This document shows positions 37,439 to 44,574 of a stretch of 64,000 bases of DNA, piece by piece. A program made the position numbers and the translations under genes. Source of the stretch: Acidobacteriota bacterium. Lineage in GTDB: Bacteria > Acidobacteriota > Blastocatellia > Pyrinomonadales > Pyrinomonadaceae. The notes below the pieces were generated by a model. The model did not search any database. It saw only the letters and a list, made by a program, of their open reading frames with translations, and was not told the DNA's origin. Location: positions 372,001 through 436,000 of the forward strand of contig JAHBSI010000002.1 in assembly GCA_019639195.1 (NCBI GenBank), read 5' to 3'. Each line of letters opens with the position of its first letter. Position 1 is the first letter of the stretch.

Positions 37439-37490
37439 ACGAAAAATGAATTATGGCAACGCGGCTCTTGGCTATGTTAGTCTTATAACT

Positions 37491-37739
37491 ATGCCAAGAC
37501 GCTCAAGCATAGTGAAAGATGAAATCTCGTTCGCTAAATCTATTGTGGACGAGATCATCGAAGAAACCGAGAACGAATCGACCACTGAACTTGCACGTCC
37601 TGAAAAGAATCCGGCGGCGGTCGCATTAGGTAAACTGGGTGGTCTTAAAGGTGGAAAGGCGCGAGCCGAAAAACTCACGCCTGAACGCAGAAAAGAGATC
37701 GCAAAGAAAGCTGCCGCAAAGCGGTGGAACAGAGGCTAG
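37491..37739 (+). CDS. Small basic protein, IS passenger
   Basis: The 82-residue protein has an acidic N-terminal half (SFAKSIVDEIIEETENES) and a C-terminal motif GKLGGLKGGKARAEKLTPERRKEIAKKAAAKRW, a known small lysine/alanine-rich module seen on many bacterial small proteins whose role is not settled. The start chosen, ATG at 37491 (MPRRSSIVKDE), drops a leader that runs into the IS end. Its stop TAG lies inside the left arm of the 37736-37988 repeat. Confidence 0.6.
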   Translation: MPRRSSIVKDEISFAKSIVDEIIEETENESTTELARPEKNPAAVALGKLGGLKGGKARAEKLTPERRKEIAKKAAAKRWNRG

Positions 37740-37988
37740 GTTCTGTTGACATTTGTGGCTTTGCGGCCTTTTCATCCCTCCAGCTTTAGCTGGAGGGATG
37801 AAATCCAAGAAAAACATCGGCTTTAGCCGAATTTCTGATAAATGATTTTCATCCGGCTTTAGCTCAAAAAGGTTGAAGCCATAAGGAAGAACAATTCTCT
37901 TGTTCGGCTAAAGCCTTTATTCTCACTATTTCAAACCACTGGCTGAAGCCAGTGGCAATTTATAAAACCAAATGTCAACAGAACCTAG
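37736..37988. repeat. MITE-like repeat with perfect 20-bp inverted ends and inner hairpins
   Basis: CTAGGTTCTGTTGACATTTG (37736-37755) is the exact reverse complement of 37969-37988. Inside are several perfect palindromes built on CTTTAGC/GGCTGAAGCC units: CATCCCTCCAGC...GCTGGAGGGATG, TCGGCTTTAGCCGA and CCACTGGCTGAAGCCAGTGG. No ORF is present. It looks like a REP cluster or miniature element, and both neighbouring genes use stop codons inside its arms, so it also acts as a bidirectional terminator-like region. Confidence 0.85.
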
Positions 37989-38516
37989 CTACTCGTCGTC
38001 GTCTTCAAATCCTAAATCCTCGTCATCGAAACTGTCATCGTATTCACCCGACAGCCTTGCCTCTTCCGCTACAGCGTTAAGATCATAATCGTAGAGCGGT
38101 AGTTTAGCGTCGTATGGGTTGTTGTCATTGTAAGATTCCGTTTCGATGCTGTGTCTTTTAACGTCGTTCTTGATGCCGTTGAAATTGGCGTCTTGAACGA
38201 CCTTCGCAATATCCGGCTTGGCAACACGCATATCGACAGGCGAAAGGGTAAGCATTTCACCTTCAAACATAATTCGCGGTATGCCGTAGGTACGTACCTT
38301 TTTACCTTTGGGGTTAGTCCAATGAGCATTCTTAACCGCTCGTCTAAGATCAGCCTCTAACTGCTGTTCCGGCGTAATCGGTTCCGCTTTGTAATAGTTA
38401 TTTTCGATTGCCCATTTGATAATAGCCGGGTAATCCACCTCGGCGGTGTTGTTCTTGTTCTGCCACAGCTTAATGATTTGTGTCGCCGTCTTTGTTTTAG
38501 CTTTCGTTGCCTTCAT
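37989..38516 (-). CDS. Hypothetical protein with acidic tail, IS passenger
   Basis: This 175-residue protein has no recognised family. The N-terminus is lysine/threonine-rich (KATKAKTKTATQIIKLWQNK), the middle has a strand-rich region RTYGIPRIMFEGEMLTLSPVDM, and the C-terminus is strongly acidic (DDSFDDEDLGFEDDDE). It lies 3 bp after the XRE/ImmA gene on the same strand and is probably cotranscribed and functionally linked, for instance as partner or target of the protease. Confidence 0.65.
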   Translation of the reverse strand: MKATKAKTKTATQIIKLWQNKNNTAEVDYPAIIKWAIENNYYKAEPITPEQQLEADLRRAVKNAHWTNPKGKKVRTYGIPRIMFEGEMLTLSPVDMRVAKPDIAKVVQDANFNGIKNDVKRHSIETESYNDNNPYDAKLPLYDYDLNAVAEEARLSGEYDDSFDDEDLGFEDDDE

Positions 38517-38519
38517 TTA

Positions 38520-39644
38520 CTACCCCTCTTCGATGTTGAACTTCACTTGTGGAACAGGATGCCCCCAGCCATCAGTAAAGGCTGTCATAGTTGCCAATTC
38601 TCTTACCTTAGCCATTAGGCTATGGTGCTTATCGAAACCAATTTCTTTTTTGTGCTGCAACTGCCCGACAATAATGCCGGGGTGAACCTCTAATTGTGTT
38701 GCGAAATCGTTAATAAGTTCGCGTGAATAGTACGGGCCGTGGGCGTCGATGAAATCATTTAAACGATCTTGTGGAACGAGAAATTCCGCAGCTTCTCGGT
38801 TGGCTCTATCTTCGACATCATTTGATTCGCCGTTCTCAAAATTATCGACGGCAAAAGCTCCCCAAAAATCGCGATACTTAACGTGCATTAGTTCGTGCAT
38901 TAAGGCGAACCAGAATGAGCCTATGTTGTCGAATCGCAATGAGAGCGCAACAACGGGAGAATTCTCATCTAGCCAAAATGCGGCACCGTCAATTTTTGCT
39001 CTTGGCAAAGGCTCTATGATCACAAATCTAACACCAAATCGGTGCAATACATCTGTGATCTTATGAACCGCTTTAGAACTCTTTACAGCCCTTTTCAACA
39101 GCCGTAACAAGGCATCAAACTGTGTTTCTTTGTAAGGACCAACTTGCAGGATATTAGCAAGGTGTTCTGCCCTGTATAGCCACGCCTTTTCAGCCGAATT
39201 TAAGTCCTCTTGTTTCAACGTCCTCTTAAATGTCGTCGCCGCCTCTAAAGATCGGTCGGTAAGATTTGATTCAAAAAAAGCATTTAGCTCTTTTTCTAAT
39301 CGGTTAAAGTCATCGGTCTTCGAAATCCAACCCCGCTTCTGCATATCCTTGAGCGGATAATCCTGAACAAAACTATTACGTCGTTTGATTGAATCATCGA
39401 GATCGCCTATCTGTGACAGCCGGAATTTGTTTTCAAGTCCGAGCCAATACTCTGCGGTTTCGCCAAGTACTAATTCCAACTCTTTTGCGAATTCAATGCT
39501 GATGGTTTCCTTCGCTATGTAATTACTGATCGTGCTAGGGTAACGTCCTACTATTACAGCGAAGTCTGTTTGCGTTAATCCCCGCTTCGCAAGTGCTTCT
39601 TTAATGAATTTGCTCGGCGGAAAGATTTTTTCCGGTTCGCTCAT
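38520..39644 (-). CDS. XRE-type regulator fused to ImmA/IrrE metalloprotease (HigA-like), IS passenger
   Basis: The protein has 374 residues. Residues 10-65 form a helix-turn-helix (LAKRGLTQTDFAVIVGRYPSTISNYI). A linker of about 160 residues follows, then an ImmA/IrrE domain with the zinc motif HELMHVKYRDFW and the downstream acidic NREAAEFLVPQDRL segment. Proteins of this type respond to damage or act as antitoxin-like regulators by cleaving partners. It is carried as cargo in the IS, with the 175-residue protein downstream. Confidence 0.83.
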   Translation of the reverse strand: MSEPEKIFPPSKFIKEALAKRGLTQTDFAVIVGRYPSTISNYIAKETISIEFAKELELVLGETAEYWLGLENKFRLSQIGDLDDSIKRRNSFVQDYPLKDMQKRGWISKTDDFNRLEKELNAFFESNLTDRSLEAATTFKRTLKQEDLNSAEKAWLYRAEHLANILQVGPYKETQFDALLRLLKRAVKSSKAVHKITDVLHRFGVRFVIIEPLPRAKIDGAAFWLDENSPVVALSLRFDNIGSFWFALMHELMHVKYRDFWGAFAVDNFENGESNDVEDRANREAAEFLVPQDRLNDFIDAHGPYYSRELINDFATQLEVHPGIIVGQLQHKKEIGFDKHHSLMAKVRELATMTAFTDGWGHPVPQVKFNIEEG

Positions 39645-39829
39645 CTTTTGTTTCTCCAGTTTTTTTCATTACAGCAATACTCACTTTACATTTCGAGATT
39701 GGGCGTGTCAATATGATTTTCCAAATATTCTATAATCTTAGAATATTGTGTTGTTATAAGACATATTATGCTTGACAATGCCGTTCCGCTCAAGCATAAT
39801 ACATATAGAAAACAACACATCGCCACAAT

Positions 39830-40789
39830 ATGAACTGCCCTAACTGCAAATCGCTTCCTAAAAAACACGGTAAAGACAGAAATGGAAATCAACGTTATCG
39901 TTGTTTGGCTTGTGGCAAAACCTACACTGAAAACGAACGGCTCGAAGGTAAGAACCTGTCGCCGGACAAGATCGAGCTTTGCGTAAAGTTATTGGTTGAA
40001 GGTAGTTCGGTTAGATCGGCAGAACGGATAACGGGTGTGCATCGCGATACGATCCTGCGTTTACTCGAAACGGTTGGCGAACGATGTTTGATGCTTCAAG
40101 AAACATTGGTCAAAGGCGTTAAGGTTGCGAATATCGAAGCCGACGAAATTTGGTCGTTCGTTGGAATGAAACAAAAAACGGCGAACGCTCAAGGCTTGGG
40201 TGACAATGAACGCATAGGCTCTGTTTACACTTTCACGGCTATCGAGAAAGATTCGAAACTAATAGTTGCTTGGCATCTAGGGAACAGAACCGAGCAAGAC
40301 GCTTTGATCTTTCTGGAAAAGCTATATCAGGCAACGGAACCGACACGCCGCTTTCAAATGTCCACAGATGCCTTCAAAGGTTACGATCACACGGTTAACG
40401 AAGTCCTCGGAACCAAAGTTGATTACGGACAGATCATCAAACTCTATCGAGCAAGCCGACAGGATGAAGCAAGATACTCGCCAAGCGAATGCACGGGCGT
40501 AAAGAAGAAAATTATTTCAGGCAATCCGATCAAAGAGAAAATTTCAACGTCGATTGTCGAACGCCAAAATCTGACAATGAAAATGTCGATGCGCCGATTC
40601 ACAAGGTTGACGAACGGTTTTTCGAAAAAGTGGGAAAACCTGAATTATGCTTTGGCTTTGTACTTCGCCTATTACAACTTTTGCCGTTCACACAAAAGTT
40701 TGAGTGATGCAACGCCCGCAATGGCGGAGGGCCTTTCGAAGTCAATTTGGACGCTGCGCGATCTGATCGGCCTTAGCAACACACATTAG
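39830..40789 (+). CDS. IS1-family-like transposase (single ORF)
   Basis: This 319-residue protein has an N-terminal zinc finger (CPNCKSLPKKHG...YRCLACGKTY) and helix-turn-helix (SVRSAERITGVHRDTILRLL), as in InsA. A DDE domain follows with ANIEADEIWSFVG, MSTDAFKGY and SIVERQNLTMKMSMRRFTR, as in InsB. Here both parts are in one frame without frameshifting. The stop lies 9 bp before the right IS end. Confidence 0.92.
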   Translation: MNCPNCKSLPKKHGKDRNGNQRYRCLACGKTYTENERLEGKNLSPDKIELCVKLLVEGSSVRSAERITGVHRDTILRLLETVGERCLMLQETLVKGVKVANIEADEIWSFVGMKQKTANAQGLGDNERIGSVYTFTAIEKDSKLIVAWHLGNRTEQDALIFLEKLYQATEPTRRFQMSTDAFKGYDHTVNEVLGTKVDYGQIIKLYRASRQDEARYSPSECTGVKKKIISGNPIKEKISTSIVERQNLTMKMSMRRFTRLTNGFSKKWENLNYALALYFAYYNFCRSHKSLSDATPAMAEGLSKSIWTLRDLIGLSNTH

Positions 40790-40806
40790 GACACTACCGG
40801 TCGATT
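40774..40806. repeat. Right end of the IS: inverted repeat plus 8-bp target duplication
   Basis: The inverted repeat occupies 40774-40798 and ends GGACACTACC. GGTCGATT (40799-40806) directly repeats 37406-37413. This fixes the element boundaries to the base. Confidence 0.93.
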
Positions 40807-41173
40807 TGATCTCCCGCTCTATATCGTCAAGATGATATACTCCGAGCAAGTGCGGATACTTCTTTAGGAACTTGGCTTTGAGCGTGCTTTTGCCCGAACC
40901 ATCGGACCGGCAAACATCCTAAGTCTGGTGGGCTCATATCCTTCTGCGGGTATGTACGTGAGCTTTGTTCTTTTCGGAAGGCGAACCACGGCTCCAAGTC
41001 TTTCACAACGGTCTTTGACCTCCCACCAGCTTCGAACTTCACGAGTTTGCCTTGCGATAAACTAGAACACTTCCGACCCGCAACGCCCGTTTGTACGCTG
41101 CGGGTGTCGCTGCTTTAGCAAGTTTAGGCAACTCCTCATCGATTTCCTTTATTGTAGCTTTACCGCCTCGCAT
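40799..41173 (-). pseudogene. Decayed epsilon/zeta-like toxin-antitoxin locus, 5' part
   Basis: An ATG at 41171-41173 starts MRGGKATIKEIDEELPKLAKAA..., reaching a stop at 41039-41041. The next frame continues VKFEAGGRSKTVVKDLEPW, consistent with one small antitoxin-like gene broken by a shift. Then LTYIPAEGYEPTRLRMFAGP is followed, after a one-base loss, by GSGKSTLKAKFLKKYPHLL and DDIEREIKST up to the IS border. MFAGPxGSGKST is the Walker A region of zeta toxins, which phosphorylate UDP-sugar cell-wall precursors. The gene resumes at 37413 on the other side of the IS. Confidence 0.75.
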
Positions 41174-41191
41174 TACAGCGCCATTATACGT

Positions 41192-41875
41192 TCAACCTTG
41201 GTCAGTTTGCAGACTAATGATCCGTTGATTGCGCGATCCACGATACTCGCCTGCTCCATTTCGCATTTCGCTAATGAAGGGGCCATCGATAAGGAGGTCG
41301 ATATGAGTAAGGATATAGTCTATTGCCGGATGCTTTCGCGCGATGAGTTGCTCGATCGTATATCCCGAATAGAGCGTGACGTGAATACCGTGGCCCTTCA
41401 ACCTTAACACGAGTTCGGCAACAGATCCTGGTTGGTCGCACGGCTCACCGCCGAGAATGGTCACTCCGTCATGGGAATCTCGTTTTGAAATTATTTCGGC
41501 GACGATTTCAGAGATTGAAATGATCCTTCCATTAGCCCGCTTATGTGTGTCTCGGCTGTAGCAACCTTCGCATCGAATAGAACAGCCAGAAACTTTCACA
41601 ACACTTCGCCGACCGGGACCATCAACAGTTGAATTGTGATAGAGATCGTAAAGCCAGATCGAAAAACCATTCGTATCGCGTCTGCTGATTTCGCGATCGG
41701 AATGAAGCACCGGCAGAGATGGTCGTGGACGAGAAGACGGCCGACCGCAGTTCACGCTCATGTGAGATCCAAAATCTTCCTTTAGGTCATCAACCATAGC
41801 GGCAGGGACCTGCGATATTTCGATCGTTACACGGCCGGCATCGGGTTCGACCACGAATACTAATTCCCGGTTCAT
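41192..41875 (-). CDS. Radical SAM activating-enzyme-like protein (NrdG-like)
   Basis: The protein has 227 residues. The C-terminal two thirds resemble glycyl-radical or NrdG-type activases: STVDGPGRRSVVKVSGCSIRC, with the cluster cysteines C98, C102 and C105 in CSIRCEGC, then TILGGEPCDQPG and HVTLYSGYTIEQL. The N-terminal 60 residues are extra. The ATG at 41873-41875 overlaps the DUF2997 stop (ATGA). It closes a four-gene cassette with an AAA ATPase, DUF1257 and DUF2997, and probably modifies or activates one of them; no ribonucleotide reductase is nearby. Confidence 0.82.
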   Translation of the reverse strand: MNRELVFVVEPDAGRVTIEISQVPAAMVDDLKEDFGSHMSVNCGRPSSRPRPSLPVLHSDREISRRDTNGFSIWLYDLYHNSTVDGPGRRSVVKVSGCSIRCEGCYSRDTHKRANGRIISISEIVAEIISKRDSHDGVTILGGEPCDQPGSVAELVLRLKGHGIHVTLYSGYTIEQLIARKHPAIDYILTHIDLLIDGPFISEMRNGAGEYRGSRNQRIISLQTDQG

Positions 41876-42063
41876 TTCGACTCTATCCTTCGAAGTGGTT
41901 TTGGCTTTGTGAGATAATCCTTGGTTTTCCGATCGACCTCGGGTGTGCCGAGCAGTTGTCTGAGGCGTTGGGCAGTTTGTTCGCAAGCCGGCCCCAGTAT
42001 CCCTTTGATCTCTGTTTCGCATTTTCCAGACTCGGTATCTATCGTAAATTCGATTTCAGGCAT
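41872..42063 (-). CDS. DUF2997-family small protein
   Basis: The 63-residue protein MPEIEFTIDTESGKCETEIKG... contains a central GILGPACEQTAQRLRQLLG with one conserved-looking Cys, and a basic tail. It matches the DUF2997 pattern, which commonly stands beside DUF1257 (Ycf35-like) genes in cyanobacteria and mobile elements. The molecular role is unknown; it could be the substrate of the radical SAM partner. It is coupled by a 4-base overlap to the radical SAM gene. Confidence 0.75.
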   Translation of the reverse strand: MPEIEFTIDTESGKCETEIKGILGPACEQTAQRLRQLLGTPEVDRKTKDYLTKPKPLRRIESK

Positions 42064-42073
42064 CCAGATCCTC

Positions 42074-42472
42074 CTAGAATTTCACTCTGATCTTGACGGT
42101 TTTTCCTATTCGCTCTTTGACTAAAGTGCCGCCAAGCCTTTTCGCCATCTTCCGAGCCGCAGCCTCGTGATACTGACTCTGCAGCCGAAATACAAAATCT
42201 TTCCCAAGACGGTAATCGAGATCCATGTCATCGATTACTGCGACATAGCCCGCAGAGGTCTTTTGAAAACCAATATCAGCGAGAAGATGATGGCTCGTTA
42301 CGTCCTTTCGCCGAATGATAATATCTGCGGTTCGGGCATTTCGTTTTTCCCATCCATCGAGCACCAATTCCCTCCCCTGAGTGACAGCCGTGAAGCCCAG
42401 CTCGGACAACGCCTCTAACAGCAGGTCGCCGTTCGCGAATGACTGCGATTCAAATGTCATATATTTGGACAT
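42074..42472 (-). CDS. DUF1257 (Ycf35-like) protein
   Basis: This 132-residue protein begins MSKYMTFESQSFANGDLLLEALSELGF. Later it shows DIGFQKTSAGYVAVIDDMD and QSQYHEAAARKMAKRLGG, the DUF1257 pattern with a helix-strand fold related to Ycf35 of plastids and cyanobacteria. It is associated here, as elsewhere, with DUF2997 and an AAA ATPase of Ycf46 type. The biochemical function is not known. AAGGAGGAC lies upstream of the ATG. Confidence 0.8.
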   Translation of the reverse strand: MSKYMTFESQSFANGDLLLEALSELGFTAVTQGRELVLDGWEKRNARTADIIIRRKDVTSHHLLADIGFQKTSAGYVAVIDDMDLDYRLGKDFVFRLQSQYHEAAARKMAKRLGGTLVKERIGKTVKIRVKF

Positions 42473-42495
42473 AACTTATTGAGTCCTCCTTGACC

Positions 42496-44115
42496 CTAAA
42501 ACTCGTAAACTCGATCGCCGCGATTTCCGGCGATTCCGGAGCCGTCGATCTTGCCCGCCGCTCCTTTGATATTGTTCCGAGCCCATTTCCGGATCTCTTC
42601 GATCTTCTCGCTCATCATTTGGGCGGTCGGCGTGATGCTTTCGACGGCTTTGATAATGTCTCTGGTCTCTGCGGAACGGTCCCCGTCGATGAACGCTTCG
42701 AGCACTCCATCCTTCACTGCTCCTTCGATCTCGGCTCCCGAGAAGTCCTTGCTTTTATCAACCAGCTTTTCAAGATCGAATTGGTCGGGATTTAGTTCTC
42801 GCTTGTTCAGGTGAACCTTGAAGATCTCTGTCCGATCTTCAGAATCAGGCAGATCGACAAAATGTATATAGGAGAATCGGCCTATTCGGAATTGCTCGGA
42901 TTCGAGCTCACGGACATCGTTGGCGGTCGCAAAGACGAGAACATCCTTGTTGTCCTGCATCCAGTTGAGCAGGTAGGAAATTGTTCGGGCGGTTTCACCT
43001 CCGTCAGTCTTGTTCGAGGACTTCATCCCGGAGACCGCTTTTTCGAACTCGCTGATGCCGAGGATTCCTTTGATCGTTCCGGCGATTGACAATGCCCGCT
43101 TGATCGACATCGCCGAAGAGCCGATAACCCCGCCGCCCTCGCCCATGATCGAACCGAAGTCGAGATCGAGAAGTGCGCGGTTGGTGATGCTGGAAGCGAC
43201 TCGTTTACAAAGATCCTTGCCGCACCCCGGCAATCCGACAAGCAATATTCCTTTACACGGTTCGACGTGTCGTGCCTTCGCTCGTGGGCTGAAAGTGTAG
43301 GCTGCCCGTTCGAGGATCGCTCGAAGAGATTTGTATCCTCCGAGATTGCTGGCCGGTTCGGGGTGAACGTAGGTCAAAGAACCGCTGCCACGAATGACAT
43401 TTTTCTTTTCCTCAAGGATGACGTTGATCGATTCGCGATTGAGGCCATTGCAGCTGATAACCGCTTTCGCGATCACATTACTGATCTCGCCTGCGGTCAG
43501 TCCCAAAAGCGATTGCAAAAGTGCGACTTGCGTATCCTTTTCAAGATCGATTGAAAGTCCGCTAGAGCGAAGATTCTCAAGTTGTAGCTCGATCGACTCT
43601 TCGATCTCATTCTCCTTCGGAAGTTCAAGATCGATCTGGGTGATCTCCTTTTCCAGAGTTTTCAGGTCGGGAAAATTCGGACCGACAAAGAGAACCGTCG
43701 CCTTTGTTGATTTTAGCTTCCAGGCTATTTCGCGCAGACGGCGAACGAGCAACGGATCTTCCTGTCCGTACGGAGAGATGTATGGAGCATAGTCGCACAG
43801 GAGAAAGATCCCCGTTTTCTGCTCGCCGATGAATCCAAGCACGCTTTCAGGGTCTTCCGCGTCCCCGATCATCGCAGGATTCTGTGCCAGCCCTTCCTTG
43901 GGATCAACGATCTTCTGCAGTCCTGTCGGACGGCTCCAGAAGAACAGAGGTTTTTCTTTGTGGCGATCCTGAAATACGAGGTCGATAAGCGCTTCACGAA
44001 CACGATCTTCCTCATAGGTGTTGATCGCGATCAGCGGATAGCGTGCCCGGATGCGAACATCGAGTTCGCGCAGAAATCTCGCGATGCTCTTCGCATCGGA
44101 TGTTTGATCGGTCAT
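42496..44115 (-). CDS. Ycf46-like AAA ATPase with altered Walker motifs
   Basis: This 539-residue protein has an N-terminal regulatory half of about 250 residues (FLRELDVRIRARYPLIAINTYEEDRV...) and one AAA domain. Walker A reads GLPGCGKD (residues 294-301), where the usual Ser/Thr after Lys is Asp. Walker B reads ILGISEFEKAVSG, where the usual Asp is Ser355 and Glu356 remains. Sensor 1 (ATAND) and the arginine finger region (FRIGRF) are kept. This suggests nucleotide binding with reduced or altered hydrolysis. It is the largest gene of the DUF1257/DUF2997/radical SAM cassette. Confidence 0.85.
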   Translation of the reverse strand: MTDQTSDAKSIARFLRELDVRIRARYPLIAINTYEEDRVREALIDLVFQDRHKEKPLFFWSRPTGLQKIVDPKEGLAQNPAMIGDAEDPESVLGFIGEQKTGIFLLCDYAPYISPYGQEDPLLVRRLREIAWKLKSTKATVLFVGPNFPDLKTLEKEITQIDLELPKENEIEESIELQLENLRSSGLSIDLEKDTQVALLQSLLGLTAGEISNVIAKAVISCNGLNRESINVILEEKKNVIRGSGSLTYVHPEPASNLGGYKSLRAILERAAYTFSPRAKARHVEPCKGILLVGLPGCGKDLCKRVASSITNRALLDLDFGSIMGEGGGVIGSSAMSIKRALSIAGTIKGILGISEFEKAVSGMKSSNKTDGGETARTISYLLNWMQDNKDVLVFATANDVRELESEQFRIGRFSYIHFVDLPDSEDRTEIFKVHLNKRELNPDQFDLEKLVDKSKDFSGAEIEGAVKDGVLEAFIDGDRSAETRDIIKAVESITPTAQMMSEKIEEIRKWARNNIKGAAGKIDGSGIAGNRGDRVYEF

Positions 44116-44135
44116 AAAGGTCTAATTAGGGAAAC

Positions 44136-44570
44136 CTAGATCTCAAGAGAGTCGATCTGTCCCTGGTTGAGAATGCCACTCGTTCTCACTGTTTTGTCCA
44201 CCGCTTGTTTTTGCGGTTTGGTGAGATCGGCGAACGCAGGAGTGGAGATTGTGCTCGCGGGAACAGACCTGACGCAGAGTTCCTGCGCATAAGGACTTTG
44301 GCCGGAACCATCATAAGAATCCCAATATGGCGTCTCGCGATGATTCCTCTTCGCATAGAGCTTTTTCCTGAAGGCTCTTTCCGCAGCCGGTCGCGATTTG
44401 TTCGAGCAAATGACCACGCGAACTAGAGAAGATCCGCGCCGGCCATATTCCGAGATGCAGCTGTAGCTTCCGTCGTCTTCTTCTACGAGGAAGATGTTGA
44501 AAACCTTGTCGCTGTTCCTGGCCGGATTGGAGTAGTACAGATACTCTGCTTCGACTATTCGGGATGGCAT
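44136..44570 (-). CDS. WGR-domain-like protein
   Basis: This 144-residue protein has its first 95 residues (RIVEAEYLYYSNPARNSDKVFNIFLVEEDDGSYSCISEYGRRGSSLVRV) fitting the WGR fold, with YGRRG in the place of the WGR signature. A serine/threonine-rich C-terminal tail follows. WGR domains bind nucleic acid or protein in PARP and plasmid proteins. The ATG at 44568-44570 (MPSRIVEAEY) lies 4 bases after the stop of the previous gene, so they are probably coupled. Confidence 0.7.
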   Translation of the reverse strand: MPSRIVEAEYLYYSNPARNSDKVFNIFLVEEDDGSYSCISEYGRRGSSLVRVVICSNKSRPAAERAFRKKLYAKRNHRETPYWDSYDGSGQSPYAQELCVRSVPASTISTPAFADLTKPQKQAVDKTVRTSGILNQGQIDSLEI

Positions 44571-44574
44571 CGTG

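Larger units (their letters stand above)
37414..40798 (+). mobile_element. IS1-family-like transposon of 3,385 bp with passenger genes
   Basis: Both ends carry a 25-bp inverted repeat (23/25 match) starting GGTAGTGTCC, and both sides carry the same 8-bp direct repeat GGTCGATT, the duplication size typical of IS1. Rejoining the flanks at the duplication restores an open frame of a zeta-like toxin, which proves insertion. Besides the transposase gene (39830-40789), the element carries three genes and a 253-bp palindromic-ended repeat, so it is a transporter-type IS. The zeta-like target gene was already frameshifted. Confidence 0.9.

Noticed and set aside
40799..41190. Treating the 71-residue minus-strand frame at 40827-41042 as an intact small gene
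   Set aside because: Its first half continues an antitoxin-like reading from another frame and its second half is the wrong frame of a zeta-like Walker region, so it is a by-product of decay.
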